Shown: piece after piece, positions 1 to 6,644 of the stretch
Layout of the letters: the number at the start of each line of letters is the position of its first letter
Numbering within the stretch: position 1 is the stretch's first letter
Program-made: the position numbers and the translations under genes
DNA from: CAZPXF01 sp964590945
GTDB taxonomy: Bacteria; Bacillota; Clostridia; Lachnospirales; Lachnospiraceae
Length of the DNA: 14,738 bases
Direction: 5' to 3'
Assembly: GCA_964590945.1 (NCBI GenBank)
Contig: CAZPXF010000053.1
Span: 1 to 14,738 of the forward strand
Notes under the pieces: model-generated
What the model saw: the letters and a program-made list of their open reading frames with translations, nothing else
The model's database searches: none
Told to the model about the DNA's origin: nothing

Positions 1-38
1 GAAAGTAACAGTAAAATAGAATATTGTATTATATGGGT

Positions 39-74
39 ATTCCCCCGGTTTTCAGTGAGCCGGGGGAATTTTTT
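39..74 (+). terminator. Rho-independent terminator of an upstream operon
   Basis: A perfect 10-bp stem (39-48 with 60-69, core CCCCCGG/CCGGGGG) has an 11-nt loop and is followed by a T run to position 74. The T tract lies only on the right side, so it acts on + strand transcription arriving from outside the window. The genes that follow therefore need their own promoter, which is seen at 145-173. Confidence 0.9.
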
Positions 75-144
75 CTTTCATGGCTTTTTTGTCGGCCGGG
101 GATTTTGCGGGGGGAATTCAAGGAAATCCAGGGATAAAAACAGA

Positions 145-173
145 TTGTCCGAAGTCGTGGGATGTGCTATACT
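145..173 (+). promoter_or_regulatory. Sigma-A promoter with extended -10, upstream of pyrE
   Basis: TTGTCC at 145-150 and TATACT at 168-173 are separated by 17 nt, and a TG at 165-166 forms an extended -10. Transcription should start near 180. The RNA would cover the toxin-like ORF, the short ORF at 342 and pyrE. This is the only strong promoter I see between the terminator at 39-74 and pyrE. Activity is inferred from match to consensus. Confidence 0.75.
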
Positions 174-207
174 GTGTAAACGGAGTAGTCGTGTTACAAG
201 GTGGAAA

Positions 208-237
208 ACCTCCCAGACTTCACAGAAGAGGGGAGGT
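208..237 (+). promoter_or_regulatory. Hairpin that sequesters a ribosome binding site
   Basis: The bases at 208-214 (ACCTCCC) pair perfectly with 231-237 (GGGAGGT), and an inner CTTC/GAAG stem (218-221 with 225-228) closes on a 3-nt loop. The 3' arm contains the Shine-Dalgarno sequence GGGAGG for the ATG at 245. In the folded RNA that site would be hidden, as is known for type I toxin messages, where translation needs RNA processing or refolding. The structure was read by eye and not energy-calculated. Confidence 0.6.
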
Positions 238-244
238 GGTGCAT

Positions 245-331
245 ATGAGTACATTTGAGGGCATTTATCTGATGCTACATTTTACAGGTGAAAAAGGGAG
301 AAATAAACAGGCTGATTGTTCATTGAAATAG
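245..331 (+). pseudogene. Probable remnant of a holin-like (Hol_Tox) small toxin
   Basis: This is a 28-codon ORF with a strong ribosome binding site (GGGAGG, 8 nt before ATG). The N-terminus MSTFEGIYLMLHF resembles, from memory, the start of the short Hol_Tox family (pattern MSxxEAxxLML), whose members continue into one hydrophobic membrane helix. Here residue 14 onward is polar and charged (TGEKGRNKQADCSLK), so the membrane helix is missing. An internal deletion or frameshift is the likely cause: another frame ends in KREK-stop just downstream, as an intact toxin tail might. The RBS hairpin and strong promoter fit a type I toxin locus. It could also be a leader peptide of pyrE or be untranslated. 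Family assignment is tentative because so few residues match. Confidence 0.4.
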
Positions 332-341
332 AGGGGATTTG

Positions 342-410
342 ATGATATACTTGAACAGTATATTCAAGGGTGTCTTTTTGATCTGCCGGGCAGATCAGGA
401 TCAGAAATAG
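342..410 (+). CDS. Possible 22-residue leader peptide upstream of pyrE
   Basis: ATG at 342 follows GAGGGG (331-336) at a usable distance, and the 22 codons end at TAG 408-410, leaving 41 nt before the pyrE start. The product (starts MIYLNSIFKG) matches nothing I recognise. The ORF spans two mutually exclusive small stems: 345-350 with 358-363, and 350-355 with 363-368, the second followed by GGTGTCTTTTT. It also spans a 7-bp stem at 380-386/390-396. A translated leader that affects RNA folding before pyrE is possible, but a chance ORF is equally likely. Confidence 0.25.
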   Translation: MIYLNSIFKGVFLICRADQDQK

Positions 411-451
411 AAATCTCCGGGAAATGGTTTTGAATGAGGAGGACGATCAAA

Positions 452-1129
452 ATGGAGAGATATAAGGAAGAATTTATTGAATTTATGGTAGAATCCGACG
501 TTTTAAAGTTCGGTGAATTTACATTAAAGAGTGGCAGAAAGTCCCCGTTCTTCATGAATGCGGGGGCGTATGTGACAGGATCACAGCTTCATAAGCTGGG
601 ACAGTATTATGCAAGAGCGATCCATGATAACTATGGAGATGATTTTGACGTGTTGTTCGGGCCTGCATATAAGGGGATCCCGCTCAGCGTTGCGGCGACG
701 ATCGCTTTTTCCGAATTATATGGAAAGGAGATCCGGTATTGTTCCAACAGGAAAGAAGTGAAGGATCACGGAGATACGGGCATTCTTCTTGGAAGTAAGA
801 TGAAGGATGGAGACCGTGTTGTTATCATTGAAGATGTGACGACGTCCGGCAAGTCCATTGAAGAAACATTTCCTATTATAAAGGCGCAGGCGGACATCGA
901 GGTTGTCGGCCTGATGGTATCGCTGAACCGTATGGAGGTCGGGAAGGGCGGCGAGAAGTGCGCGCTGGATGAGATCAGGGATCTGTACGGGTTTGATGCG
1001 AACGCGATCGTTACGATGGATGAGGTTGTGGAGTATCTCTACAACAGACCATGCAATGGGAGAATTGTCATTGATGATTCATTAAAATCAGCAATCGACG
1101 CATACTATGAGAAATATGGCGTCAGATAG
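452..1129 (+). CDS. pyrE: Orotate phosphoribosyltransferase
   Basis: PyrE transfers the phosphoribosyl group of PRPP to orotate, giving OMP, the penultimate step of UMP synthesis in the cytosol. The 225-residue product has the PRPP-binding signature VVIIEDVTTSGKS (residues 123-135) with two adjacent acidic residues. It also has the family features FTLKSGRKSPFF near the N-terminus, GPAYKGIPL (70-78) and SNRKEVKDHG (98-107). Length is normal for the E. coli-type enzyme (~215-225). I chose the ATG at 452 because AGGAGG (437-442) lies 9 nt before it; the in-frame ATG at 434 overlaps that same ribosome binding site and would add six residues. No other pyr gene is in the window. A terminator and new promoter separate it from whatever lies to the left. 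No PyrR-type anti-terminator structure was recognised in the leader. Confidence 0.96.
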   Translation: MERYKEEFIEFMVESDVLKFGEFTLKSGRKSPFFMNAGAYVTGSQLHKLGQYYARAIHDNYGDDFDVLFGPAYKGIPLSVAATIAFSELYGKEIRYCSNRKEVKDHGDTGILLGSKMKDGDRVVIIEDVTTSGKSIEETFPIIKAQADIEVVGLMVSLNRMEVGKGGEKCALDEIRDLYGFDANAIVTMDEVVEYLYNRPCNGRIVIDDSLKSAIDAYYEKYGVR

Positions 1130-1181
1130 ACTTTGATCAGGAGGCGGGACAGTCTCAAACATATTATAAGGAGAGTTGGAC

Positions 1182-1334
1182 ATGGAAGAAAAGGCATTTA
1201 AGTCGATGGGATTCATTGGAGCGGGCAGCATTGCCATCGGGATCGTTGTTCTGGTGATCGGAATAACGGCAGGTGTTCTCGGGATCATCGGCGGATCCAG
1301 TTTACTAAAGAACCGCAAGGAACTTACATTTTAG
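1182..1334 (+). CDS. 50-residue single-helix membrane protein, unknown function
   Basis: This short gene runs from ATG 1182 to TAG 1332-1334. AAGGAGA (1168-1174) lies 7 nt before the start, 52 nt after pyrE. The product is a charged head (MEEKAFKSMG), a glycine- and isoleucine-rich hydrophobic stretch (about residues 11-41) and a basic tail (KNRKELTF). It should be one membrane helix, or possibly a hairpin, in the cytoplasmic membrane. I do not recognise a named family. The good ribosome binding site, clean start and stop, and position inside a same-strand gene run support a real gene. It may be co-transcribed with pyrE and the VanZ gene, since no terminator lies between them. Confidence 0.7.
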   Translation: MEEKAFKSMGFIGAGSIAIGIVVLVIGITAGVLGIIGGSSLLKNRKELTF

Positions 1335-1352
1335 GTAAAGGGATGACATTTT

Positions 1353-1826
1353 TTGAAGAATAGAACTAGAAAAGTTATCCTTGGACTTGGCAGGCTTCTG
1401 TTTATTGCCTACATGATTTTTTTGATTTATTTCCTGTTGTTTTCCGACTGGTACGGGCGGAGCGGCATGACGGAGTACCATTATAATCTGATGCTGTTTC
1501 AGGAGATCCGCAGATTTTGGGAATACCGCGATACCGTTGGAATGTTTGCATCTATGAGCAACCTGCTTGGAAATGTTCTGATCTTTGTGCCATTTGGATT
1601 CTTTTTTCCGATGGGAAGCAAAAAAAAGAGCTTTTTCAGGACGGTGAGAGTATCGTTTGGAATCAGCCTTGTGATCGAGGTTTTCCAGTTGGTTTCTAAA
1701 GTCGGCTGTTTTGATGTGGACGATCTATTACTTAATACATTAGGAGGAGTTGCAGGGTACGTCTGCTACAGGATCTGTACCCGGATTAGCCGAAGATATG
1801 TTAAAAAAACTAAAAGAACTAAATGA
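1353..1826 (+). CDS. VanZ-family membrane protein
   Basis: The 157-residue product has the VanZ-like domain: an N-terminal membrane helix (about 8-30), then the conserved NLLGNVLIFVPFGFFFP segment (70-86), a third helix (97-115, including SLVIEVFQL) and D-DD-LLNTLGG leading into helix four (121-142). It ends in a very basic cytoplasmic tail. VanZ from enterococci gives low-level teicoplanin resistance, but most homologues, including this one, have no known role beyond the cell envelope. There is no vanA/vanB-type cluster here, so a resistance function should not be assumed. The start is TTG at 1353, chosen because AAAGGG (1337-1342) is well placed and the next in-frame ATG would remove half of the first helix. 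Its 3' end overlaps the next gene by 29 nt. Confidence 0.88.
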   Translation: MKNRTRKVILGLGRLLFIAYMIFLIYFLLFSDWYGRSGMTEYHYNLMLFQEIRRFWEYRDTVGMFASMSNLLGNVLIFVPFGFFFPMGSKKKSFFRTVRVSFGISLVIEVFQLVSKVGCFDVDDLLLNTLGGVAGYVCYRICTRISRRYVKKTKRTK

Positions 1827-2166
1827 ACAGAGAAAGAAACAGAAGCGAAGAAAGAAGAAATACGGACATGTGAAGGTGAAACGCAAACAGTCCCTCTACG
1901 GCAAGCGCTCCTGCCAGTTCGCGGGAGTGATCGCGCTGCTGTTCGTGGCTGTAGTTGCCATTTCCTATCTGCGAAATGGCCATGCGGCTGTATACATAGG
2001 AGTTGTCGGGATCCTGGCGCTGATCTTGTCCATGTTTGGCATATCGGCGGGCTTTAACGGCCTGCGGGAGCGGGACAAGGGACATGCTACAAGCAGACTT
2101 GGCGTGGGACTCAACACAGGATTTTTACTGTTATTTGCTGTATTATTTTTGGGAGGACTGTTTTAA
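1798..2166 (+). CDS. Small three-helix membrane protein (possibly DUF6142-like)
   Basis: The 122-residue product begins with a strongly basic, lysine-rich cytoplasmic segment (residues 1-36). Three predicted membrane helices follow, at about 41-57, 64-84 and 103-121. The start is taken as ATG 1798, inside the end of the VanZ gene. A TTG at 1750 would extend it further into that gene. No strong ribosome binding site precedes 1798, so translational coupling with the VanZ gene is likely. The family name DUF6142 is a guess from memory of similar Firmicute proteins and should be checked. The stop TAA directly abuts the ATG of the aminopeptidase gene, which suggests one transcript and possibly coupled translation. 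Confidence 0.75.
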   Translation: MLKKLKELNEQRKKQKRRKKKYGHVKVKRKQSLYGKRSCQFAGVIALLFVAVVAISYLRNGHAAVYIGVVGILALILSMFGISAGFNGLRERDKGHATSRLGVGLNTGFLLLFAVLFLGGLF

Positions 2167-4254
2167 ATGGAAAGAAAGATCATGGTTCGGCAGAATAATA
2201 AAGAGATACAGGAGAGGTACGAACTTTCCTGCGGACGAATCGCAAGGATAGGAGAGGAAAAGACGGTGGCGGAGGCTTTCCGTCCTTTTTTTCGTGAGAT
2301 ATCCGGTTTTTTGATGCTGGTTCAGGGAATTACGGAGGAGGTTCTTTCCGACACATGGAAGAACCATACATTGGATGAAATGCGGGAGATCAATCACAGG
2401 CTCTATGAGGATATTCTCCCGGAAAATTATGATACAAGCTATGCGAACCCGGATTATGCTGTAAAGATGCTCGGCGGGACTTACGCATCTTATCTCAGTT
2501 TTCTGTATACGGAGCTTCGGGGCGCGATCTGCTACGGCTACGAAGGCCGTCTGGATTATCTGACGATCCTGCAGGAGCTTTTTATTGAAATTTATAATTG
2601 TTTTGAATCGGAAGAGGCGCCGCCGAAAAAAGAGATCCGGGACATCCTTTACTGGTATGTCTCTGATTATTGTGATGTTTTTCAGGCGGATCGCATCCGG
2701 GAGCAGATCGATCCGGATATGGGGTTCGCTGCGGAAATTCTGGAACATGCAGATGTTTCCGATCTGCGCTATCTCTATAGCTACGGCGAGTATGTGACAA
2801 AGGATATCGAGCGGACTGCCGCCTATCTGGCGCGGCTCCCGGAGGAGACGATCGCGAAGATGGCGGATACGTACACGGAGGGCTATCGAAGAGGATTTGT
2901 CCTTGGGGGTATGGATCTTTCCAGGAAGGAGACTGTCAATATCCGCTACACGCTTGGATTTGAGCGCGTTGTGCAGATGGCAGTCCGGAATTTCAGGGAG
3001 ATGGATCTGAGACCGGCGATCTACCGGGCGGCCGTCAGTGTGATGACAAAGAGAGGGCAGTCCAGGGTTGGTTATTATGGCGGCGTTGCGAATCCGCAGT
3101 ATGATTATGACCACAAGGATGATATCGGCCTGTTTCTGGACAGACGCCTGATGGAGCGCCGTCTGGACGTCGTTCGAAATGTCTATGAGCAGAATAAGGC
3201 GCTGGCCGCGAAATATGCAGGGCCGGCGTGCATGGAGGTTTTCGGGGAGATCCCATTTTCCCCGGAAAACAAAGGATCGGCTGTGCGCCTGAGTAAGAAG
3301 CAGAAAGAATACCAGGTGCAGTATGACAGCAGATCCGGACAGATCACGAATGCATATGTTCCGGGCGAGGAGTGCAGCTTTACGATCATCGCATGGCCGA
3401 CGCCGGAGATCGGGGATCGGTTTGAGGAGATTTTTGATGAAGTGATCCGGATCAATACGCTGGATGCAGAAGTTTATGAGAAGGTGCAGCAGACGATCAT
3501 CGATGCGCTGGATCAGGGCGTGAAGGTGCAGATTCTCGGGAAGGGCGGCAATCAGACGGATCTTACGGTGATGCTCCATCCGCTCGGCGACCCGGAGAAG
3601 GAGACGATCTTTGAAAACTGCGTGTCCGACGTCAATATCCCGGTAGGGGAGGTATTTACCTCGCCGGTTCTGGAAGGGACAAATGGGGTGCTCCATGTGA
3701 GCCGTGTGTATCTGAACGATCTGCAGTACCGCGATCTGAGAGTGGAATTTCAGGACGGCTGTATTTCGGACTACTCCTGCGGGAATTTTGAAGATCCGGA
3801 AGCCGGAAAGCGGATGTTCCAGGAAAATGTCATGCACGGCAGACCGACGCTTCCGCTGGGAGAATTTGCAATCGGAACGAACACGACAGCCTATGTTGCC
3901 GCTCGGAAATTCGGGATTCAGGATCGTATGCCGATCCTGATCGCGGAGAAGATGGGGCCTCATTTCGCTGTCGGCGATACATGCTATAGCTGGAGCGAGG
4001 ACAACCGCGTCTATAATCCGAACGGGAAGGAGATCATTGCGAAGGACAATTCGATCTCGATCCTGAGAAAAGAGGATCCGCAGAAAGCGTACTTTAACTG
4101 CCATACGGATATCACGATCCCATATGAGGAGCTTGCTGAGATTGCCGTGATCGATGCGCAGGGCGGGCGTACGGCGATCCTTTCGGACGGAAGATTTGTC
4201 CTTCCGGGAACGGAGGCGCTGAACGAGCCTTTGGAACAGGCGGATCGGCCATAG
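2167..4254 (+). CDS. M29-family metallo-aminopeptidase with long N-terminal extension
   Basis: This 695-residue protein carries a complete peptidase family M29 (aminopeptidase T/AmpS-type) active site in its C-terminal half. Visible are Glu495 in PVGEVFTSP, Glu566 in LGEFAIGTN, His599 and Tyr607 in GPHFAVGDTCY, and His646/Asp648 in CHTDITIP. These match in order and approximate spacing the two-metal site known from AmpT. The family removes N-terminal amino acids from peptides in the cytoplasm; specificity cannot be read here. Classical M29 enzymes are about 410 residues. Here roughly 245-380 extra residues precede the catalytic part, look largely helical and match no domain I know. There is no signal peptide. 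Start: ATG 2167, with GGAGG at 2152-2156, right after the previous stop. A second ATG at 2182 is possible. No clear terminator follows. Confidence 0.88.
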   Translation: MERKIMVRQNNKEIQERYELSCGRIARIGEEKTVAEAFRPFFREISGFLMLVQGITEEVLSDTWKNHTLDEMREINHRLYEDILPENYDTSYANPDYAVKMLGGTYASYLSFLYTELRGAICYGYEGRLDYLTILQELFIEIYNCFESEEAPPKKEIRDILYWYVSDYCDVFQADRIREQIDPDMGFAAEILEHADVSDLRYLYSYGEYVTKDIERTAAYLARLPEETIAKMADTYTEGYRRGFVLGGMDLSRKETVNIRYTLGFERVVQMAVRNFREMDLRPAIYRAAVSVMTKRGQSRVGYYGGVANPQYDYDHKDDIGLFLDRRLMERRLDVVRNVYEQNKALAAKYAGPACMEVFGEIPFSPENKGSAVRLSKKQKEYQVQYDSRSGQITNAYVPGEECSFTIIAWPTPEIGDRFEEIFDEVIRINTLDAEVYEKVQQTIIDALDQGVKVQILGKGGNQTDLTVMLHPLGDPEKETIFENCVSDVNIPVGEVFTSPVLEGTNGVLHVSRVYLNDLQYRDLRVEFQDGCISDYSCGNFEDPEAGKRMFQENVMHGRPTLPLGEFAIGTNTTAYVAARKFGIQDRMPILIAEKMGPHFAVGDTCYSWSEDNRVYNPNGKEIIAKDNSISILRKEDPQKAYFNCHTDITIPYEELAEIAVIDAQGGRTAILSDGRFVLPGTEALNEPLEQADRP

Positions 4255-4269
4255 TATAACGGAATAAAA

Positions 4270-4388
4270 GCTTATAAGTAATTTTAATGAAGCGAAACGG
4301 ATATTTTACAGCTTATATATTGACAGGATTTGGGATGTATAAGTAAAATAACTTATAAATAAGAAACTTTTTATCAACTATACTTATA
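4270..4388 (+). repeat. Array of (A/G)CTTATA half-sites around the purE promoter
   Basis: The heptamer (A/G)CTTATA or its complement occurs at 4270-4276 and 4273-4279 (overlapping, forming the palindrome CTTATAAG at 4271-4278), 4311-4317, 4338-4344, 4351-4357 and 4382-4388. The copies at 4338-4344 and 4351-4357 form a perfect 7-bp inverted repeat with a 6-nt spacer lying across the -10 box. This layout looks like an operator for a DNA-binding regulator of the purine operon. It does not resemble the Bacillus PurBox. The AT-rich setting raises the chance of coincidental copies. Confidence 0.5.
4320..4349 (+). promoter_or_regulatory. Sigma-A promoter of the purEMND operon
   Basis: A consensus TTGACA at 4320-4325 and TAAAAT at 4344-4349 are separated by 18 nt, placing the transcription start near 4356 and giving a leader of about 50 nt. 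The -10 box lies inside the inverted repeat at 4338-4357, so a repressor bound there would block polymerase. No purine riboswitch fold is recognisable in the short leader. Confidence 0.7.
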
Positions 4389-4405
4389 AATAAAGGAGAA
4401 TCTTT

Positions 4406-4903
4406 ATGTCAAAAGTAGGAATTGTAATGGGCAGCGACTCCGATATGAAGGTTATGAGCAAAGCTGCCGATATGCTGGAACAGCTTGGGATCGAGTTTGA
4501 GATGACGATCATCTCTGCGCACCGTATGCCGGACATTTTCATGGATTACGCGAAAAGCGCGGAAGAGAAATTCGATGTGATGATCGCCGGCGCGGGCATG
4601 GCAGCCCATCTGCCGGGGATGCTTGCGGCTATTACTCCGGTGCCTGTGATCGGTATTCCGCTGTCAGGCTCTGTGCTGGACGGTATGGATGCGGTGTACT
4701 CTATTATGCAGATGCCGCCCGGAATCCCGGTGGCAACCGTAGCGATCAACGGGGCAAAGAACGCGGCGATTCTCGCTGCAAAGATGTTATCTATCTCGGA
4801 TCCGGAGCTTCGCGATAAGCTGAAAGCCTATTCCCGGGAACTGAAGGAGCAGGTGTCGGCAAAGGATGCAAGGCTTCAGGAAGTGGGTTACAGGAATTAT
4901 TAG
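4406..4903 (+). CDS. purE: N5-carboxyaminoimidazole ribonucleotide mutase (class I PurE)
   Basis: PurE converts N5-CAIR to CAIR in purine synthesis. The 165-residue protein shows the class I features GSDSD (9-13), the active-site loop SAHRMPD (37-43) and the AHLPGMLA segment after residue 66. SAHR rather than SAHK points to the mutase that uses N5-CAIR made by PurK, not the class II enzyme that uses AIR and CO2. Length is typical. Start: ATG 4406, with AAGGAG (4393-4398) 7 nt before it. It is the first gene of the purE-M-N-D operon, with 47 nt before purM. No purK is present in the window, so either it lies elsewhere or PurE works from AIR at high CO2. Confidence 0.96.
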   Translation: MSKVGIVMGSDSDMKVMSKAADMLEQLGIEFEMTIISAHRMPDIFMDYAKSAEEKFDVMIAGAGMAAHLPGMLAAITPVPVIGIPLSGSVLDGMDAVYSIMQMPPGIPVATVAINGAKNAAILAAKMLSISDPELRDKLKAYSRELKEQVSAKDARLQEVGYRNY

Positions 4904-4950
4904 AATAGAAGTTGTTTCGTAAATGATCGGTAAGATATGGAGGATACAAA

Positions 4951-5976
4951 ATGGATTACAAGAACGCGGGTGTGGATATTGAGGCCGGATACCGTTCCGT
5001 GGAGCTTATGAAAGCGCATGTAAAGCAGACGATGCGCCCGGAGGTGCTTGGAGGACTTGGAGGCTTCTCAGGCGCATTTTCCCTTGAAAAGATCAAGGAG
5101 ATGGAGGATCCGGTTCTTCTGTCCGGAACGGACGGATGCGGAACCAAGGTAAAGCTGGCATTCATTATGGATAAGCACGATACGATCGGCATCGATGCGG
5201 TAGCTATGTGCGTCAACGATATTGCCTGCGCAGGGGGAGAACCGCTGTTTTTCCTTGACTATATTGCGTGCGGAAAGAATTATCCTGAGAAGATCGCTGC
5301 GATCGTAAGCGGCGTTGCGGAAGGCTGCAGGCAGTCCGGCGCGGCTCTCATCGGTGGGGAGACGGCGGAGCATCCAGGACTGATGCCGGAGGATGAATAT
5401 GATCTGGCCGGATTTGCAGTCGGCGTTGTCGACCGGAAGGATCTGATCACAGGTGAAGAGCTGAAACCGGGAGACGTCCTGATCGGTCTGGCTTCCACCG
5501 GCGTACACAGCAATGGATTCTCGCTGGTTCGTAAGGTATTTGATATGACGGAGGAATCCCTGAATACCTATTATGATGAGCTGGGAACGACTCTTGGGGA
5601 AGCGCTGATCGCCCCGACCAGAATTTACGTAAATGCGCTGAAAAGTATCAAGGATGCGGGCGTGAGAATCCGGGCGTGCAGCCATATTACCGGAGGCGGA
5701 TTCTATGAGAATATTCCGCGGATGCTCGTGGACGGCGTACATGCAGTTGTTGAAAAGGACAGCTACGAGATCCCGCCGATCTTCCCGCTGCTTGCGAAGA
5801 AGGGCGATATCGCGGAGCAGATGATGTACAACACATACAATATGGGACTTGGTATGATCGTTGCGGTGCGTCCTGAGGATGTGGATAAGACTTTGAAAGC
5901 GATCGCGGCGGCAGGCGATCATGGATATGTGACAGGCAGGATCGAAGCCGGAGAAAAGGGAGTGACCTTATGTTAA
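4951..5976 (+). CDS. purM: Phosphoribosylformylglycinamidine cyclo-ligase (AIR synthetase)
   Basis: PurM uses ATP to close FGAM to aminoimidazole ribonucleotide (AIR), the compound feeding the PurE step encoded just upstream. The 341-residue product has the family motifs in order: GTDGCGTK (59-66), the ATP/metal-site VNDI (88-91), GGETAE (135-140), STGVHSNG in mid-protein and HITGGGF near residue 245. Length is normal (~340-345). GGAGG at 4938-4942 precedes ATG 4951 by 8 nt. Its end overlaps the start of purN by 7 nt, so the two are probably translationally coupled. Confidence 0.97.
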   Translation: MDYKNAGVDIEAGYRSVELMKAHVKQTMRPEVLGGLGGFSGAFSLEKIKEMEDPVLLSGTDGCGTKVKLAFIMDKHDTIGIDAVAMCVNDIACAGGEPLFFLDYIACGKNYPEKIAAIVSGVAEGCRQSGAALIGGETAEHPGLMPEDEYDLAGFAVGVVDRKDLITGEELKPGDVLIGLASTGVHSNGFSLVRKVFDMTEESLNTYYDELGTTLGEALIAPTRIYVNALKSIKDAGVRIRACSHITGGGFYENIPRMLVDGVHAVVEKDSYEIPPIFPLLAKKGDIAEQMMYNTYNMGLGMIVAVRPEDVDKTLKAIAAAGDHGYVTGRIEAGEKGVTLC

Positions 5977-6644
5977 GAGTTGCGGTTCTTGTATCCGGCG
6001 GCGGAACGAACCTTCAGGCGATCATTGACGCCGTTGAGAGCGGCAGGATCACGAACACGGAGCTTGTGGGCGTGATCAGCAACAACGCCGGGGCGTATGC
6101 GCTGGAGCGGGCGAAGAAGCATGGCGTTCCGGCCATGTGTATTTCCCCGAAGGACTATGCTTCGCGCGGGGAATTTAATGAAGCGCTCCTGACGGGGGTG
6201 AACGCCCTGAACGCCGACCTGCTGGTACTTGCCGGTTATCTTGTTGTGATCCCGGAGAAGATGATACAGGAGTACCGGAACCGGATCATCAACATCCATC
6301 CGTCGCTGATCCCGTCATTTTGCGGAACCGGCTATTATGGGCTGAAGGTGCATGAGGCGGCGCTTGCGCGCGGGGTAAAGGTTGTCGGCGCAACGGTTCA
6401 TTTCGTAGATGAAGGGACGGATACGGGTCCGATCATCCTGCAGAAGGCAGTCGAAGTCCATGACGGAGATACGCCGAAGGAATTGCAGCTTCGTGTCATG
6501 GAGCAGGCGGAATGGCAGATCCTTCCGGAGGCGATCGACCTGATTGCAAATGGGCAGGTGACGGTCGAGAACGGCAGGACAAGGATCCGCCGGTCACAGG
6601 AGATGGAAATTCAGGCAGTTGAAGATACAGGAGGAAGGCTATGA
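5970..6644 (+). CDS. purN: Phosphoribosylglycinamide formyltransferase (GAR transformylase)
   Basis: PurN transfers the formyl group of 10-formyl-tetrahydrofolate to GAR, the third step of purine synthesis. Visible are the glycine-rich N-terminus VLVSGGGTN (7-14), the catalytic Asn108 and His110 in INIHPSL, and Asp151 in the VHFVDEGTDTGP segment, matching Asn106, His108 and Asp144 of E. coli PurN. The SFCGTGYYGL variation after the catalytic motif is, as I recall, usual in Clostridia. The 224 residues are slightly longer than the E. coli enzyme (212), the extra being at the C-terminus. Start ATG 5970 lies inside the end of purM with AAGGGAG at 5957-5963. The stop overlaps the purD start by 4 nt (ATGA). 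Confidence 0.96.
   Translation: MLRVAVLVSGGGTNLQAIIDAVESGRITNTELVGVISNNAGAYALERAKKHGVPAMCISPKDYASRGEFNEALLTGVNALNADLLVLAGYLVVIPEKMIQEYRNRIINIHPSLIPSFCGTGYYGLKVHEAALARGVKVVGATVHFVDEGTDTGPIILQKAVEVHDGDTPKELQLRVMEQAEWQILPEAIDLIANGQVTVENGRTRIRRSQEMEIQAVEDTGGRL

Noticed and set aside
55..258. 67-residue + strand open frame over the first terminator
   Set aside because: It begins inside the terminator hairpin, has no ribosome binding site and crosses a promoter, so it is not credible as a gene.
380..396. Perfect 7-bp hairpin (GATCTGC/GCAGATC) before pyrE considered as a terminator
   Set aside because: No T run follows on either strand in the right position; TTTTT lies before the stem on the + strand. 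It may just be leader structure.
434..451. Earlier ATG for pyrE
   Set aside because: This ATG overlaps the AGGAGG that serves the ATG at 452, so it has no ribosome binding site of its own.
1353..1826. VanZ as a glycopeptide-resistance determinant
   Set aside because: There are no other van genes nearby, and the family is widespread in sensitive Firmicutes, so a resistance call is not supported.
2143..4104. 653-residue open frame on the minus strand
   Set aside because: It lies fully opposite the M29 gene, whose catalytic motifs prove the + frame. The protein has no recognisable motif and is rich in Arg, His, Ile and Leu, as expected for a complement of GATC/ATC-rich codons. No minus-strand ribosome binding site or promoter stands out.
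5068..5922. 284-residue open frame on the minus strand inside purM
   Set aside because: It is a shadow of purM, with the same compositional signature and no family motif.
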